Assembly: GCA_027081495.1 (NCBI GenBank)
Contig: JALWKJ010000052.1
Coordinates: 1-6,669 of the forward strand
DNA: 6,669 bases
Source: Campylobacterales bacterium
Lineage (GTDB): Bacteria; Campylobacterota; Campylobacteria; Campylobacterales; QNZT01
Direction: 5' to 3'
Part shown: one piece after another, positions 1 to 6,649 of the stretch
Layout of the letters: every line of letters begins with the position of its first letter
Numbering within the stretch: the stretch's first letter is position 1
Made by a program: the position numbers and the translations under genes
Notes under the pieces: generated by a model
What the model saw: the letters and a program-made list of their open reading frames with translations, nothing else
The model's database searches: none
Told to the model about the DNA's origin: nothing

Positions 1-914
1 AGTCTAAGCCACTCTTTGTGCCGAATCAGCGGAAAACCGCTATAGATATCCTTTTTTTTCACCGATTTCGTTACGCCGCCTCTTGCCGCGATCGTAACGA
101 AATCGCCGATCTCAAGATGTCCCGCCGTTGCGCTTTGTCCGCCCATGACGACATTTCTACCCATTTTTGTCGATCCCGACACTCCCACCTGCGAGACTAA
201 AATCGTATTTTCTCCTATTTCGCAGTTATGTCCTATTTGAACAAGATTGTCGATTTTCGTGCCTTTTCTTATGATAGTCGAACCGAAAACCGCGCGATCT
301 ATCGTAGAGTTCGCGCCTATTTCCACACGATCTTCTATGATTACATCGCCGTTATGATATATTTTTATATGTTCGCCGCTTTTGGTATGCGCATATCCGA
401 AACCGTCGCATCCGATGACGCTTCCGGCGTGTATTATCACATTTTTACCGATTTTTACATCATTGTAAATCGTAACATTCGGATATATAACGCTTCCTTC
501 TCCTATCGTAACATTTTCGCCTATAACGGCTCCGCTTAGTATCGTAACATTATCCTCTATAACGGCTCCGTTTGCGATATGCGCGGATTTTAAAACATTT
601 GCTTTTTTTGATATTTTAGGCTCTTTGTTTTCTCTAAAAAGCTCTTTTTTAAAATAAAAACTGGCTTTTGCCATCATAAGATAAGGCTCGTCGGTTATAA
701 GAGCTATGGAGCTTTTCGGTAGATTTTTTAGATATTTCTCTTGAATAAAAACGGCTCTTGCGTGTGTTTTTGAGAGTTCGTTTATATATTTTGGATTATC
801 AAAAAACGAAATTTGCTTCGAATTTGCCTCTTTTAAAGTATTTATCGACTCGATTTCAAAATCTTGGGCTTTAAAATCCAAACCCAGATTTTTTGCAAGC
901 TGGCTTAAAAGCAT
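1..914 (-). CDS. lpxD: UDP-3-O-acylglucosamine N-acyltransferase LpxD, 3' end cut by the window edge
   Basis: LpxD transfers a 3-hydroxyacyl chain from acyl-ACP to the 2-amino group of UDP-3-O-acylglucosamine, the third step of lipid A synthesis, in the cytoplasm. I translated this strand by hand: 304 codons are open from the ATG at 914 to the edge. Residues 1 to about 95 form the N-terminal uridine-binding-type domain. From about 103 there is a left-handed beta-helix of hexapeptide repeats (AVIGENVTIGEGSVI and similar). The motif DNLVQIGHNC carries His229, which aligns with the catalytic His239 of E. coli LpxD; His266 (GHLEIG) is also conserved. The segment DIYSGFPLIRHKEW (289-302) matches the end of the helix, so probably only the last C-terminal helix, some 10-25 residues, is missing. 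The ATG shares one base with the ilvH stop (TGATG), implying translational coupling. A GTG lies one codon upstream in frame and could also be used. Identity is near certain. Confidence 0.96.
   Translation of the reverse strand, partial: MLLSQLAKNLGLDFKAQDFEIESINTLKEANSKQISFFDNPKYINELSKTHARAVFIQEKYLKNLPKSSIALITDEPYLMMAKASFYFKKELFRENKEPKISKKANVLKSAHIANGAVIEDNVTILSGAVIGENVTIGEGSVIYPNVTIYNDVKIGKNVIIHAGSVIGCDGFGYAHTKSGEHIKIYHNGDVIIEDRVEIGANSTIDRAVFGSTIIRKGTKIDNLVQIGHNCEIGENTILVSQVGVSGSTKMGRNVVMGGQSATAGHLEIGDFVTIAARGGVTKSVKKKDIYSGFPLIRHKEWLR
469..551 (-). repeat. 36-nt periodic repeat inside the lpxD beta-helix coding region
   Basis: The 11-mer ATCGTAACATT (plus-strand reading) occurs exactly at 469-479, 505-515 and 541-551, each 36 nt apart. 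A second word, CTATAACGGCTCCG, occurs at 521-534 and 557-570, again 36 nt apart. On the coding strand these encode NVTI and GAVI, the turns of the hexapeptide repeat. Thirty-six nucleotides are 12 residues, or two hexapeptides. This is internal repetition of a coding sequence, not a separate element. Confidence 0.8.
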
Positions 915-1384
915 CACTTTTCCATAGAAACCGAACCGCCTCTAACGATCTCGGTAGGGTTGAATTTTTTTATAATTTTTAAAAAGTTTCCGATTCTATC
1001 GGCATCGTCAACCGCCATCAATATAAGAGAGTTTTGCGTAGCGTTTGCCACTATACCGTTATAACCGTTTAAAATGGCGTCAAGTCCGCTTAAATTGCTC
1101 TCAAGCGGAATCTTCACGAGAGCCATCTCTTTTTCAACCACCTCTTGAGTCTCGATAACTTTATAGGTCGGTATAAGTTTATGAAGCTGTTTGGTTATCT
1201 GCTCAAGCACCCTTTCGCTTCCTTTTGTCACGATAGTAAATCTGGAAAAATCGCTTTCCGGAATCGGAGCGACCGTGAGCGATTCTATGTTATATCCCCG
1301 CCCGGCAAAAAGTCCCGCGATCCTCGACAATACGCCGTCCTCGTTTATAACTATTACAGAGATTACCTTTCTTATCTCTTTCAT
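914..1384 (-). CDS. ilvH: Acetolactate synthase small (regulatory) subunit
   Basis: This is the regulatory subunit of acetohydroxyacid synthase (also called ilvN). It binds the large subunit, raises its activity and mediates feedback inhibition by valine in isoleucine, valine and leucine synthesis. Its 156 residues have the usual two parts: an N-terminal ACT domain (about 5-80, with NEDGVLSRIAGLFAGRGYNIESLTVAP) and a C-terminal ALS small-subunit domain (about 85-155, ending IVRGGSVSMEK). Asn14, Gly17 and Asn32 align with E. coli IlvH Asn11, Gly14 and Asn29, positions known for valine binding or resistance, so valine sensitivity is likely retained (inference). The ATG at 1384 overlaps the ilvB stop by 4 nt (ATGA). 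AAGGA lies 6 nt upstream at 1391-1395, inside the end of ilvB, and supports this start. The 3' end shares one base with the lpxD start. Confidence 0.97.
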   Translation of the reverse strand: MKEIRKVISVIVINEDGVLSRIAGLFAGRGYNIESLTVAPIPESDFSRFTIVTKGSERVLEQITKQLHKLIPTYKVIETQEVVEKEMALVKIPLESNLSGLDAILNGYNGIVANATQNSLILMAVDDADRIGNFLKIIKKFNPTEIVRGGSVSMEK

Positions 1385-3081
1385 GACTCTTCCTTGTACT
1401 CTAACATCATATTATATAGCGTACCGCCGGCTGGAACCATCGGCAATACATTTTCAAAGCGATCGACTTTTACATCCATCAAAACCGGAACCTTTTGCTT
1501 TAAAGCGTCATTAAGAGCCTTGTCAAACTCCTCTTTCGTCTCTACTGCATAACCTTTTGCGCCGAAACTCTCCGCCAATTTGATAAAATCCGGCTGCATA
1601 CTAAGATCGGTTTGGGCGTATCTTTTGTCGTAAAAGAAAGTTTGCCATTGGCGAACCATTCCTAAAAAGTTATTGTTTAAAATAATGTTTATTACCGGTA
1701 ATTTTTGCTCTACAGCAGTCATAAGCTCTTGGATATTCATCAAAATAGAACCGTCTCCGCTAAAGTTTACGGAAACGGCGGAATCTTTTATAAATTCCGC
1801 CACCCCGACCGCCGCCGGAAATCCATAACCCATAGTTCCAAGCCCTCCGCTTGTTATAAACTGCCTTGGAAACGAAAAAGGGTAAAACTGAGCCGTCCAC
1901 ATTTGGTGCTGACCGACATCGGTCGAGATGAAAGCTTTATCTCCCAAAACTTCGCCGACTCTCTCAATTACCCACTGCGGCTTTATGGATTTTGATTTTT
2001 TATCGTAGCTAAGAGGATGAATTTCGTCGTATCTCGCCAAAAGCCCTCTCCAGTTTTCATATTTGTCTTTGTCGATTTTCTCTTTTGCCAAATCGAGCAT
2101 AGATTGGAGCACATTTTTTAAATCTCCGACTATCGGATACTCTACTTGGACGATCTTACCGATGCTGCTTGGATCTATATCTACATGAATAATTTTCGCG
2201 TGTTTTGCGAATTCATCCAGCCTTCCGGTTACCCTGTCGTCAAATCGAGGTCCCAAAGCGATCATGAGATCGGCTTCGCTCATCGCCATATTCGACGCAT
2301 AGTTTCCATGCATTCCGACCATTCCAAGAAGCAAGGGATCGTCAAATCTTAAAGCGCCTCTAGCCATAAGCGTCTCTACCGCCGGAATTCCGGTTATTTT
2401 GGCAAACTCTCTGACAAGTTTTGTCGCGCCTGAGCTTATGATTCCGCCTCCAAGATATAAAATCGGCTTTTTGCTTTGAAAAATCGCCTCTATAGCTTTA
2501 TGAATTTGTCTGGCGTTGCCTTTATAATGAGGTTTATAAGTTTTTAAAGAGATTTGAGAGGGATACTCAAACACTCCCTCTTTTGCCGTTATATCTTTGG
2601 GTATATCCACATGAACCGGTCCGGGTCTTCCGCTTTTTGCGAGATAAAACGCCTCTTTTAAGATACTAGGCAAATCTTTTATATCTTTTACGAGATAGTT
2701 GTGTTTCGTACAAGGTCTGCTGATCCCGACCGCGTCGATCTCTTGAAAAGCGTCGGTTCCTATCATGGTTATCGGAACTTGACCGCTTATGACGACCATA
2801 GGGATAGAGTCGGTATATGCGGTCGCCAAGCCCGTAACGGCGTTTGTAAAACCGGGACCGCTCGTTACGATGGCGACTCCTACTTCGCCGCTGGCTCTCG
2901 CATATCCGTCTGCGGCATGAACGGCCGCTTGTTCGTGTCTTGTCAGTATATGTTTAAAATTTCTATCTTTATATATTTCATCATAGACATTCATGATCGC
3001 ACCGCCGGGATATCCAAAAGCTACTTTGACACCCTCTTTGTGCATAGCTTCGATCACCATCTGTGAACCTGTCATTTTCAT
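1381..3081 (-). CDS. ilvB: Acetolactate synthase large (catalytic) subunit
   Basis: This is the ThDP-dependent enzyme (also named ilvI) that condenses two pyruvates to 2-acetolactate, or pyruvate with 2-oxobutyrate to 2-aceto-2-hydroxybutyrate. At 566 residues it has normal length. The N-terminal ThDP-pyrimidine domain (about 1-170) has GYPGGAIM and the catalytic Glu50 in RHEQAAVHAADGYAR. The central FAD-binding-type domain (about 190-325) contains GPRFDDRVTGR (277-287), typical of acetohydroxyacid synthases. The C-terminal ThDP-pyrophosphate domain (about 370-540) has GDGS at 442-445 and Asn469-Asn470, the GDG-x-NN Mg/ThDP motif. Trp479 in VRQWQ is the Trp associated with herbicide sensitivity in the family. 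The anabolic type is favoured over the catabolic AlsS because an IlvH subunit is encoded directly downstream. The ATG at 3081 is chosen over the in-frame ATG at 3075 because AGGA lies 7 nt ahead of it. First gene of the ilvB-ilvH-lpxD operon. Confidence 0.97.
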   Translation of the reverse strand: MKMTGSQMVIEAMHKEGVKVAFGYPGGAIMNVYDEIYKDRNFKHILTRHEQAAVHAADGYARASGEVGVAIVTSGPGFTNAVTGLATAYTDSIPMVVISGQVPITMIGTDAFQEIDAVGISRPCTKHNYLVKDIKDLPSILKEAFYLAKSGRPGPVHVDIPKDITAKEGVFEYPSQISLKTYKPHYKGNARQIHKAIEAIFQSKKPILYLGGGIISSGATKLVREFAKITGIPAVETLMARGALRFDDPLLLGMVGMHGNYASNMAMSEADLMIALGPRFDDRVTGRLDEFAKHAKIIHVDIDPSSIGKIVQVEYPIVGDLKNVLQSMLDLAKEKIDKDKYENWRGLLARYDEIHPLSYDKKSKSIKPQWVIERVGEVLGDKAFISTDVGQHQMWTAQFYPFSFPRQFITSGGLGTMGYGFPAAVGVAEFIKDSAVSVNFSGDGSILMNIQELMTAVEQKLPVINIILNNNFLGMVRQWQTFFYDKRYAQTDLSMQPDFIKLAESFGAKGYAVETKEEFDKALNDALKQKVPVLMDVKVDRFENVLPMVPAGGTLYNMMLEYKEES

Positions 3082-3088
3082 CTGTTTT

Positions 3089-3092
3089 TCCT
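3089..3092 (-). promoter_or_regulatory. Ribosome binding site of ilvB
   Basis: On the minus strand AGGA is followed by a 7-nt spacer and the ATG at 3081. It decides between this ATG and the one two codons later (MKM at the protein start), which would lie 13 nt away. Confidence 0.7.
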
Positions 3093-3115
3093 AGTATATT
3101 CGAAATTACAGGGCA

Positions 3116-3121
3116 ATTATA
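3116..3121 (-). promoter_or_regulatory. Predicted -10 box of the ilvB-ilvH-lpxD promoter
   Basis: The minus strand carries a perfect TATAAT here, behind a run of eight T and GGT. At the usual -35 distance the sequence is AGCGTC, which is not a match. A T-rich upstream stretch without a -35 is common for sigma-70 promoters in Campylobacterota (family knowledge). Transcription would start near 3109, giving a leader of about 28 nt. That is too short for an attenuator or leader peptide, so control by leucine or valine attenuation is not indicated. Confidence 0.55.
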
Positions 3122-3180
3122 ACCAAAAAAAATAAAGCGACGCTATCTGTTTGGATACAACCTGTATTTAAGTGCCTTTT

Positions 3181-3189
3181 TGCTAAAAT
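3181..3189 (+). promoter_or_regulatory. Predicted extended -10 promoter of lnt
   Basis: TGCTAAAAT on the plus strand is an extended -10 (TGn plus TAAAAT) preceded by a T run at 3177-3181. No convincing -35 is visible. Transcription would start near 3196, about 24 nt before the lnt ATG. It points away from the ilvB promoter, and the two -10 boxes are about 63 nt apart. Confidence 0.5.
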
Positions 3190-3207
3190 CCCCCTCATTA
3201 AAAGCGT

Positions 3208-3211
3208 GGAG
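3208..3211 (+). promoter_or_regulatory. Ribosome binding site of lnt
   Basis: GGAG lies 8 nt upstream of the ATG at 3220, which is the first ATG of the open frame. This supports the start used here. Confidence 0.65.
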
Positions 3212-3219
3212 CCTGCCGT

Positions 3220-4497
3220 ATGTTGGGAGAAATTTTTTATATACAAAGACCGTTTTTCACAAAAAGATCGTTTATAAATTTCTTCTCTCCCGAATACATC
3301 CTCGGAGGATTTATATGCGCGCTCTTGCTTTCACTTTTTATATATCTCGATTATTTTGGAATCAAAAACGACTTTCTTGTAAAACCGGTCACTTCTATAA
3401 GCGCGATTTTGGGTTTTTATATGCTTTTAGTCTCAAGAGGTCAAACTCTTTTTTGGAGCGGTTTTTTTATAGGGATATTTTGGTTTTACTGGATCGGTTT
3501 TTCTTTTAGGTATTACGGCGTTAGAGAGTTTATTCCCTTTATGATTTTGTTTACGGCCGTGGGTTACGGGCTCTTTTTCTGGTTGATAGGGCTATTTTCA
3601 CATCCTCTGACGAGGGCGGTTTTATTTTTATTTTTTAGCTATTTTCACCCTATGTCGTTTAATTGGTTTATTCCGGAATTGACGCTAATTCACTCGTACT
3701 TTGGCGTTACGAAGTGGCAGTTTGGACTATTTTTATTTTCTTTGTCCGTTTTTGCGTATCTAAAAAAATGGTATAAGATTATCGCTATAATTTTACTTCT
3801 ACTTAGCGTCGAGTATCCGCCGCATAAAAAGTTGCCTCTTGCGAATGCTAAGGTGATGCTCGCGGATTCGAAACTCGATCAATCCCTTAAATGGAAAGAG
3901 GAGTATAAAGAGCAAAGTATAGAAAACAATATAGCCGTGATTCTCGAAGCGATAAACGAAAAATACGATATGGTAGTTTTAAATGAAAGCGCGTTCGCCC
4001 TTTTTTTAAATACCGATATAAAACTGATGCAAAAACTCCAAGAGCTTTCAAAAGAGATAATCATAGTCACGGGAGGACTTTATAGCGACGGGAAAAACTC
4101 GTACAACTCCACTTACTATTTCGACAATGAAAAGATATATATCGCAAACAAAGTTATACTCGTTCCCTTTGGAGAAGAGATTCCTCTTCCGAAGTTTTTG
4201 GCAAAATGGATAAACGATACTTTTTACGACGGCGCCGAAGATTATAAAACGGCAAAAAAACCGACAGACATAAAATTAAGCGTAGGAACATTTAGAAACG
4301 CTATCTGCTACGAAGCAACAAGAGACGAACTCTTTTGGGGAAATCCAAAATACATGATAGCCATAAGCAACAACGCTTGGTTTACTCCTTCAATCGAACC
4401 TACTCTTCAAAAAATATTGATGGAGTATTTCTCAAGAAAATATAAAACCGTGATTTACCATAGCGCGAACATGGGGATATCCACGATCATTCACTGA
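3220..4497 (+). CDS. lnt: Apolipoprotein N-acyltransferase, short C-terminus
   Basis: Lnt is an inner-membrane enzyme that moves an acyl chain from a phospholipid to the alpha-amino group of the diacylglyceryl-Cys of lipoproteins, the last maturation step after Lgt and LspA. Of 425 residues, the first ~200 hold about seven hydrophobic segments (roughly 27-45, 53-71, 76-98, 104-125, 131-145, 166-181, 186-198). A periplasmic nitrilase-like domain follows from about 208. The catalytic triad is visible: Glu256 in VVLNES, Lys311 in IANKVILVPFGEE and Cys363 in AICYE, matching E. coli Glu267, Lys335 and Cys387. ISNNAWF (382-388) corresponds to the E. coli VSNDAWF loop. The protein stops just after HSANMGIST, where E. 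coli continues with the last nitrilase strands and an eighth membrane segment. The short form seems usual in Campylobacterota (recalled, not checked). The gene stands alone, convergent with a lipoprotein gene, and overlaps its end by 7 nt. Confidence 0.95.
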   Translation: MLGEIFYIQRPFFTKRSFINFFSPEYILGGFICALLLSLFIYLDYFGIKNDFLVKPVTSISAILGFYMLLVSRGQTLFWSGFFIGIFWFYWIGFSFRYYGVREFIPFMILFTAVGYGLFFWLIGLFSHPLTRAVLFLFFSYFHPMSFNWFIPELTLIHSYFGVTKWQFGLFLFSLSVFAYLKKWYKIIAIILLLLSVEYPPHKKLPLANAKVMLADSKLDQSLKWKEEYKEQSIENNIAVILEAINEKYDMVVLNESAFALFLNTDIKLMQKLQELSKEIIIVTGGLYSDGKNSYNSTYYFDNEKIYIANKVILVPFGEEIPLPKFLAKWINDTFYDGAEDYKTAKKPTDIKLSVGTFRNAICYEATRDELFWGNPKYMIAISNNAWFTPSIEPTLQKILMEYFSRKYKTVIYHSANMGISTIIH

Positions 4498-6527
4498 TTT
4501 TTATTTTTTACGACATTGCTCATGTCCCAGTTTTTGTTCGGATCAAAAGCGTTTAAAACCGTATGCACTTTCGTCCAGTATAAAGTCGCATCGCCTGAGA
4601 TCGTCGTATAGTTCTCTGTAGCTTGTCCCAAACCTATAAGCCCTTCAGATCCGTTTTCTCCCGAGTTGTCAACCAATCCCGTCGCGAGTATGAAATCTCT
4701 GTGTCCGTAATTTGATCCTTTATCTTCATAAAGCCAGGCATATACGGATTTTACCGTCGGCGCATATACGATAGGATAATCATCCGACGATCCGACGGCT
4801 TGATAAGCTAAATTTTCGGCAAATTTGAAAAAATCGGCATTTTTATTTACCGCTACGCCCGCATCTTGTTCAAGTCTCTCCCACGGCGTGCGCCCGTCGG
4901 CTTCGTGAGGGTTTTTTTCAAATTCGCTTTCATGCGTCGCGATAAATTGCGCATATGAAACACTAACTTGATTTACGACTTCGGGCTCTATGCCCTCAAA
5001 CGCTCTAATTCCCCTCGCGCATCTTTCGCTGTTGATAAGATATAGAGCTTTTTTGGATTCGCTCATCTGATCCCAAGTCGATTGATCGGGCATTTTTAAA
5101 GGTTTTGAGATGGTAGAATCCTGACTTCTTGCGTAATTGAAAGCCGCGGCTATATCTTTTACGCCAAGAGATGAATTTTTTGACGCGAAAAAGGATATGT
5201 CGTCATGATTTTGCTGAACGAATATATCAGTAAAATCGTTCTCGCTTTGCAATGAAGAGGAACACTCGTTCGCATTAGTCTCTATCGCCGTAACTATCAC
5301 TTCATCGCTCGCGCTAATACCGTCGTCGTCCGTAACGATCAATTTTATGATGTGCTCTCCGACACTTAAAGGCGTATATTCCAAAACCGCGTCTGTCGAG
5401 AGCGTTTTACCGTTTTGCGTCCATTTATAAGATACGATCGTACCGTCGCTGTCGGTCGCGTTTGCATCCAAAGATACGCTTTTGCCGACTTTTGTGACGA
5501 CATCTTTTCCGGCGGATACGATCGGCGGCTTGTTTTGGATATCGCTTATGTCGGTTACGGTGACGATCACTTCATCGCTGCTTTTTCCCCATCTGTTGTC
5601 CGTAACCGTTAATTTTAATATATGTTCTCCGATAATTGAAGATAAATAGTCAAACGACAATGACGAACTTAAAACTTTTTCTCCTTCCGTCCACTTATAT
5701 GATACGATCATACCGTCGCTGTCGGATGCGGTTGATGTCAATGTCACGGGAGTGTCGATCGAAGTCGTTTTGTCTTCCCCCGCATCGACTATCGGTTTTT
5801 CGTTAGGTTTAAGCTTTTGCATGACAAGTAAATTCGCTACGGGCGTATTTGCGCTTTGTTTTCCTTCATTGTCGATGACAACTAGCGAAATGGTATGCAT
5901 ACCGACGCTTAGCTCGTAGCAACCGGGCTTGTTTAAACAAGGCGTTGCCAGATTCTTGTCTTTTTGCATAATTTCTTGATTGTTGTCGTAAAACTTGTAA
6001 CTTACGACTTGACCGTCTAAATCATAACTTCCAAGAGCGTTTATAATATCGCCTTTTTCGATCTGATCAATCGTCGCTTTGCTCTTTTTCAGTTTCAACA
6101 CGGCTACGGGAGCATCGTTGACCGAGTTTATTTCGATTTTTACGCTTGCGGGAGCGGAAGCACTTTTTCCGCTTACTACTCTAAAAGTAAAATCGTCTTT
6201 TCCATGAAAATCATGATTTGGTATGTAGGTGAGATCCGGAGCTTTGCCCGTAAGTATCCCATGCAGAGGCTGAGTTACTACGATATATGTAAGATTTTTT
6301 TCATCCGCGCCTTCCGCGGTAAGCGTTATGGTTTTAGATACATCTTCATCCGTCGAAATATTTTGTCCTATAGCTTTTAGCGTCGTATCGTTTGAGATTT
6401 GTTCGGTTTGTAATTGCTGCGTTTGCTGGGGTGATTTCGTCTCCAGAGGCTGTGTTTTTGTTTCATTCGAACATCCCGTAAAAAGAAAAATAATCGATAT
6501 AAAGAAAAAAGATATAATCTTCAACAT
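4491..6527 (-). CDS. Multidomain lipoprotein: Big/cadherin-like domain, three PKD-like domains, C-terminal CAP (SCP/PR-1) domain
   Basis: I know no named homologue; the description is from domains. Residues 1-19 are a lipoprotein signal peptide with lipobox FTGC, acylated Cys19 and Ser at +2, which under the E. coli rule favours the outer membrane. Residues 20-50 are a Gln/Thr/Ser-rich linker. About 51-137 resembles a cadherin/Big_9-type domain (TYIPNHDFHGKDDFTFRV, ending VNDAP). Three PKD/Ig-like domains follow, at about 138-236, 242-326 and 333-416, each with a DxDGxxVSYK signature (169-178, 269-278, 359-368). After a ~70-residue linker comes a CAP domain (about 488-665) with the family's His-Glu-Glu-His set: His541 (NPHEADGRTPWERL), Glu571 (AENLAY), Glu601 (WLYED) and His609 (GHRDFIL). 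Cysteines 197/203 and 421/503 could form disulfides. The start is supported by AAGG 7 nt upstream (6535-6538). A surface-exposed binding or cell-envelope role is likely; substrate and partners are unknown. Confidence 0.85.
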   Translation of the reverse strand: MLKIISFFFISIIFLFTGCSNETKTQPLETKSPQQTQQLQTEQISNDTTLKAIGQNISTDEDVSKTITLTAEGADEKNLTYIVVTQPLHGILTGKAPDLTYIPNHDFHGKDDFTFRVVSGKSASAPASVKIEINSVNDAPVAVLKLKKSKATIDQIEKGDIINALGSYDLDGQVVSYKFYDNNQEIMQKDKNLATPCLNKPGCYELSVGMHTISLVVIDNEGKQSANTPVANLLVMQKLKPNEKPIVDAGEDKTTSIDTPVTLTSTASDSDGMIVSYKWTEGEKVLSSSLSFDYLSSIIGEHILKLTVTDNRWGKSSDEVIVTVTDISDIQNKPPIVSAGKDVVTKVGKSVSLDANATDSDGTIVSYKWTQNGKTLSTDAVLEYTPLSVGEHIIKLIVTDDDGISASDEVIVTAIETNANECSSSLQSENDFTDIFVQQNHDDISFFASKNSSLGVKDIAAAFNYARSQDSTISKPLKMPDQSTWDQMSESKKALYLINSERCARGIRAFEGIEPEVVNQVSVSYAQFIATHESEFEKNPHEADGRTPWERLEQDAGVAVNKNADFFKFAENLAYQAVGSSDDYPIVYAPTVKSVYAWLYEDKGSNYGHRDFILATGLVDNSGENGSEGLIGLGQATENYTTISGDATLYWTKVHTVLNAFDPNKNWDMSNVVKNKNQ
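5280..5798 (-). repeat. Tandem duplicated PKD-domain coding units, 270-nt period
   Basis: The second and third PKD-like domains of the lipoprotein are encoded by DNA copies 270 nt (90 residues) apart. Positions 5419-5455 and 5689-5725 match at 34 of 37 bases. Shorter words (ATCACTTCATCGCT near 5296 and 5566, and the GEHI codons near 5350 and 5620) have the same 270-nt offset. The first PKD-like domain, 100 residues before the second, is more diverged. This suggests a fairly recent domain duplication within the gene. Confidence 0.85.
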
Positions 6528-6614
6528 AATTGAACCTTTTTGATTAAAGTTATATTCATATATTACCTTTATAGACTTAGCTTTACATAATACACAACTT
6601 AGTAATATAATCTA

Positions 6615-6620
6615 ATTATA
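6615..6620 (-). promoter_or_regulatory. Candidate -10 box for the CAP-domain lipoprotein gene
   Basis: The minus strand reads TATAAT here, about 88 nt before the ATG. No -35 is clear, and the whole region is AT-rich, so other -10-like words (TATTAT, TATATT) closer to the gene compete. If used, the leader would be about 80 nt with no obvious riboswitch or strong hairpin. Confidence 0.3.
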
Positions 6621-6638
6621 TGAGAAATATTTGATTAG

Positions 6639-6649
6639 TCTCAATGAGA
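6639..6649. promoter_or_regulatory. Small palindrome upstream of the lipoprotein gene, possible operator
   Basis: TCTCA-A-TGAGA is a perfect 5-1-5 inverted repeat. Its right arm is part of TGAGAA (6645-6650), which recurs at 6621-6626, 24 nt away, flanking the candidate -10 on its upstream side. That placement would suit a regulator site near -35 or above. The sequence only weakly resembles a Fur box, and no regulator can be named. Confidence 0.25.

Noticed and set aside
228..539. Open plus-strand frame of 103 codons within the lpxD region
   Set aside because: It is antisense to lpxD, whose own translation shows clear family motifs throughout. The plus-strand peptide is rich in Tyr, Ile and Arg with no recognisable domain and no ribosome binding site.
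2701..3066. Open plus-strand frame of 121 codons opposite ilvB
   Set aside because: It is fully inside the N-terminal ThDP domain of ilvB on the other strand. It reads as a shadow and has no motif. The other plus-strand frames opposite ilvH, ilvB and the lipoprotein are rejected for the same reason.
3082..3219. Attenuator, leader peptide or T-box for the ilv operon
   Set aside because: The likely leader is only about 28 nt, with no run of Leu, Val or Ile codons and no hairpin pair.
3180..3509. Second plus-strand frame of 109 codons overlapping the start of lnt
   Set aside because: It is a different frame of the same DNA. The lnt frame has the ribosome binding site and conserved membrane and nitrilase features, and this one has none.
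4465..4510. Intrinsic terminator for lnt (TGGGGATATCCA followed by a T-rich run at 4498-4509)
   Set aside because: The stem would have only about three solid pairs, and the T-rich run is about 20 nt downstream of it and interrupted by A. Not strong enough to annotate.
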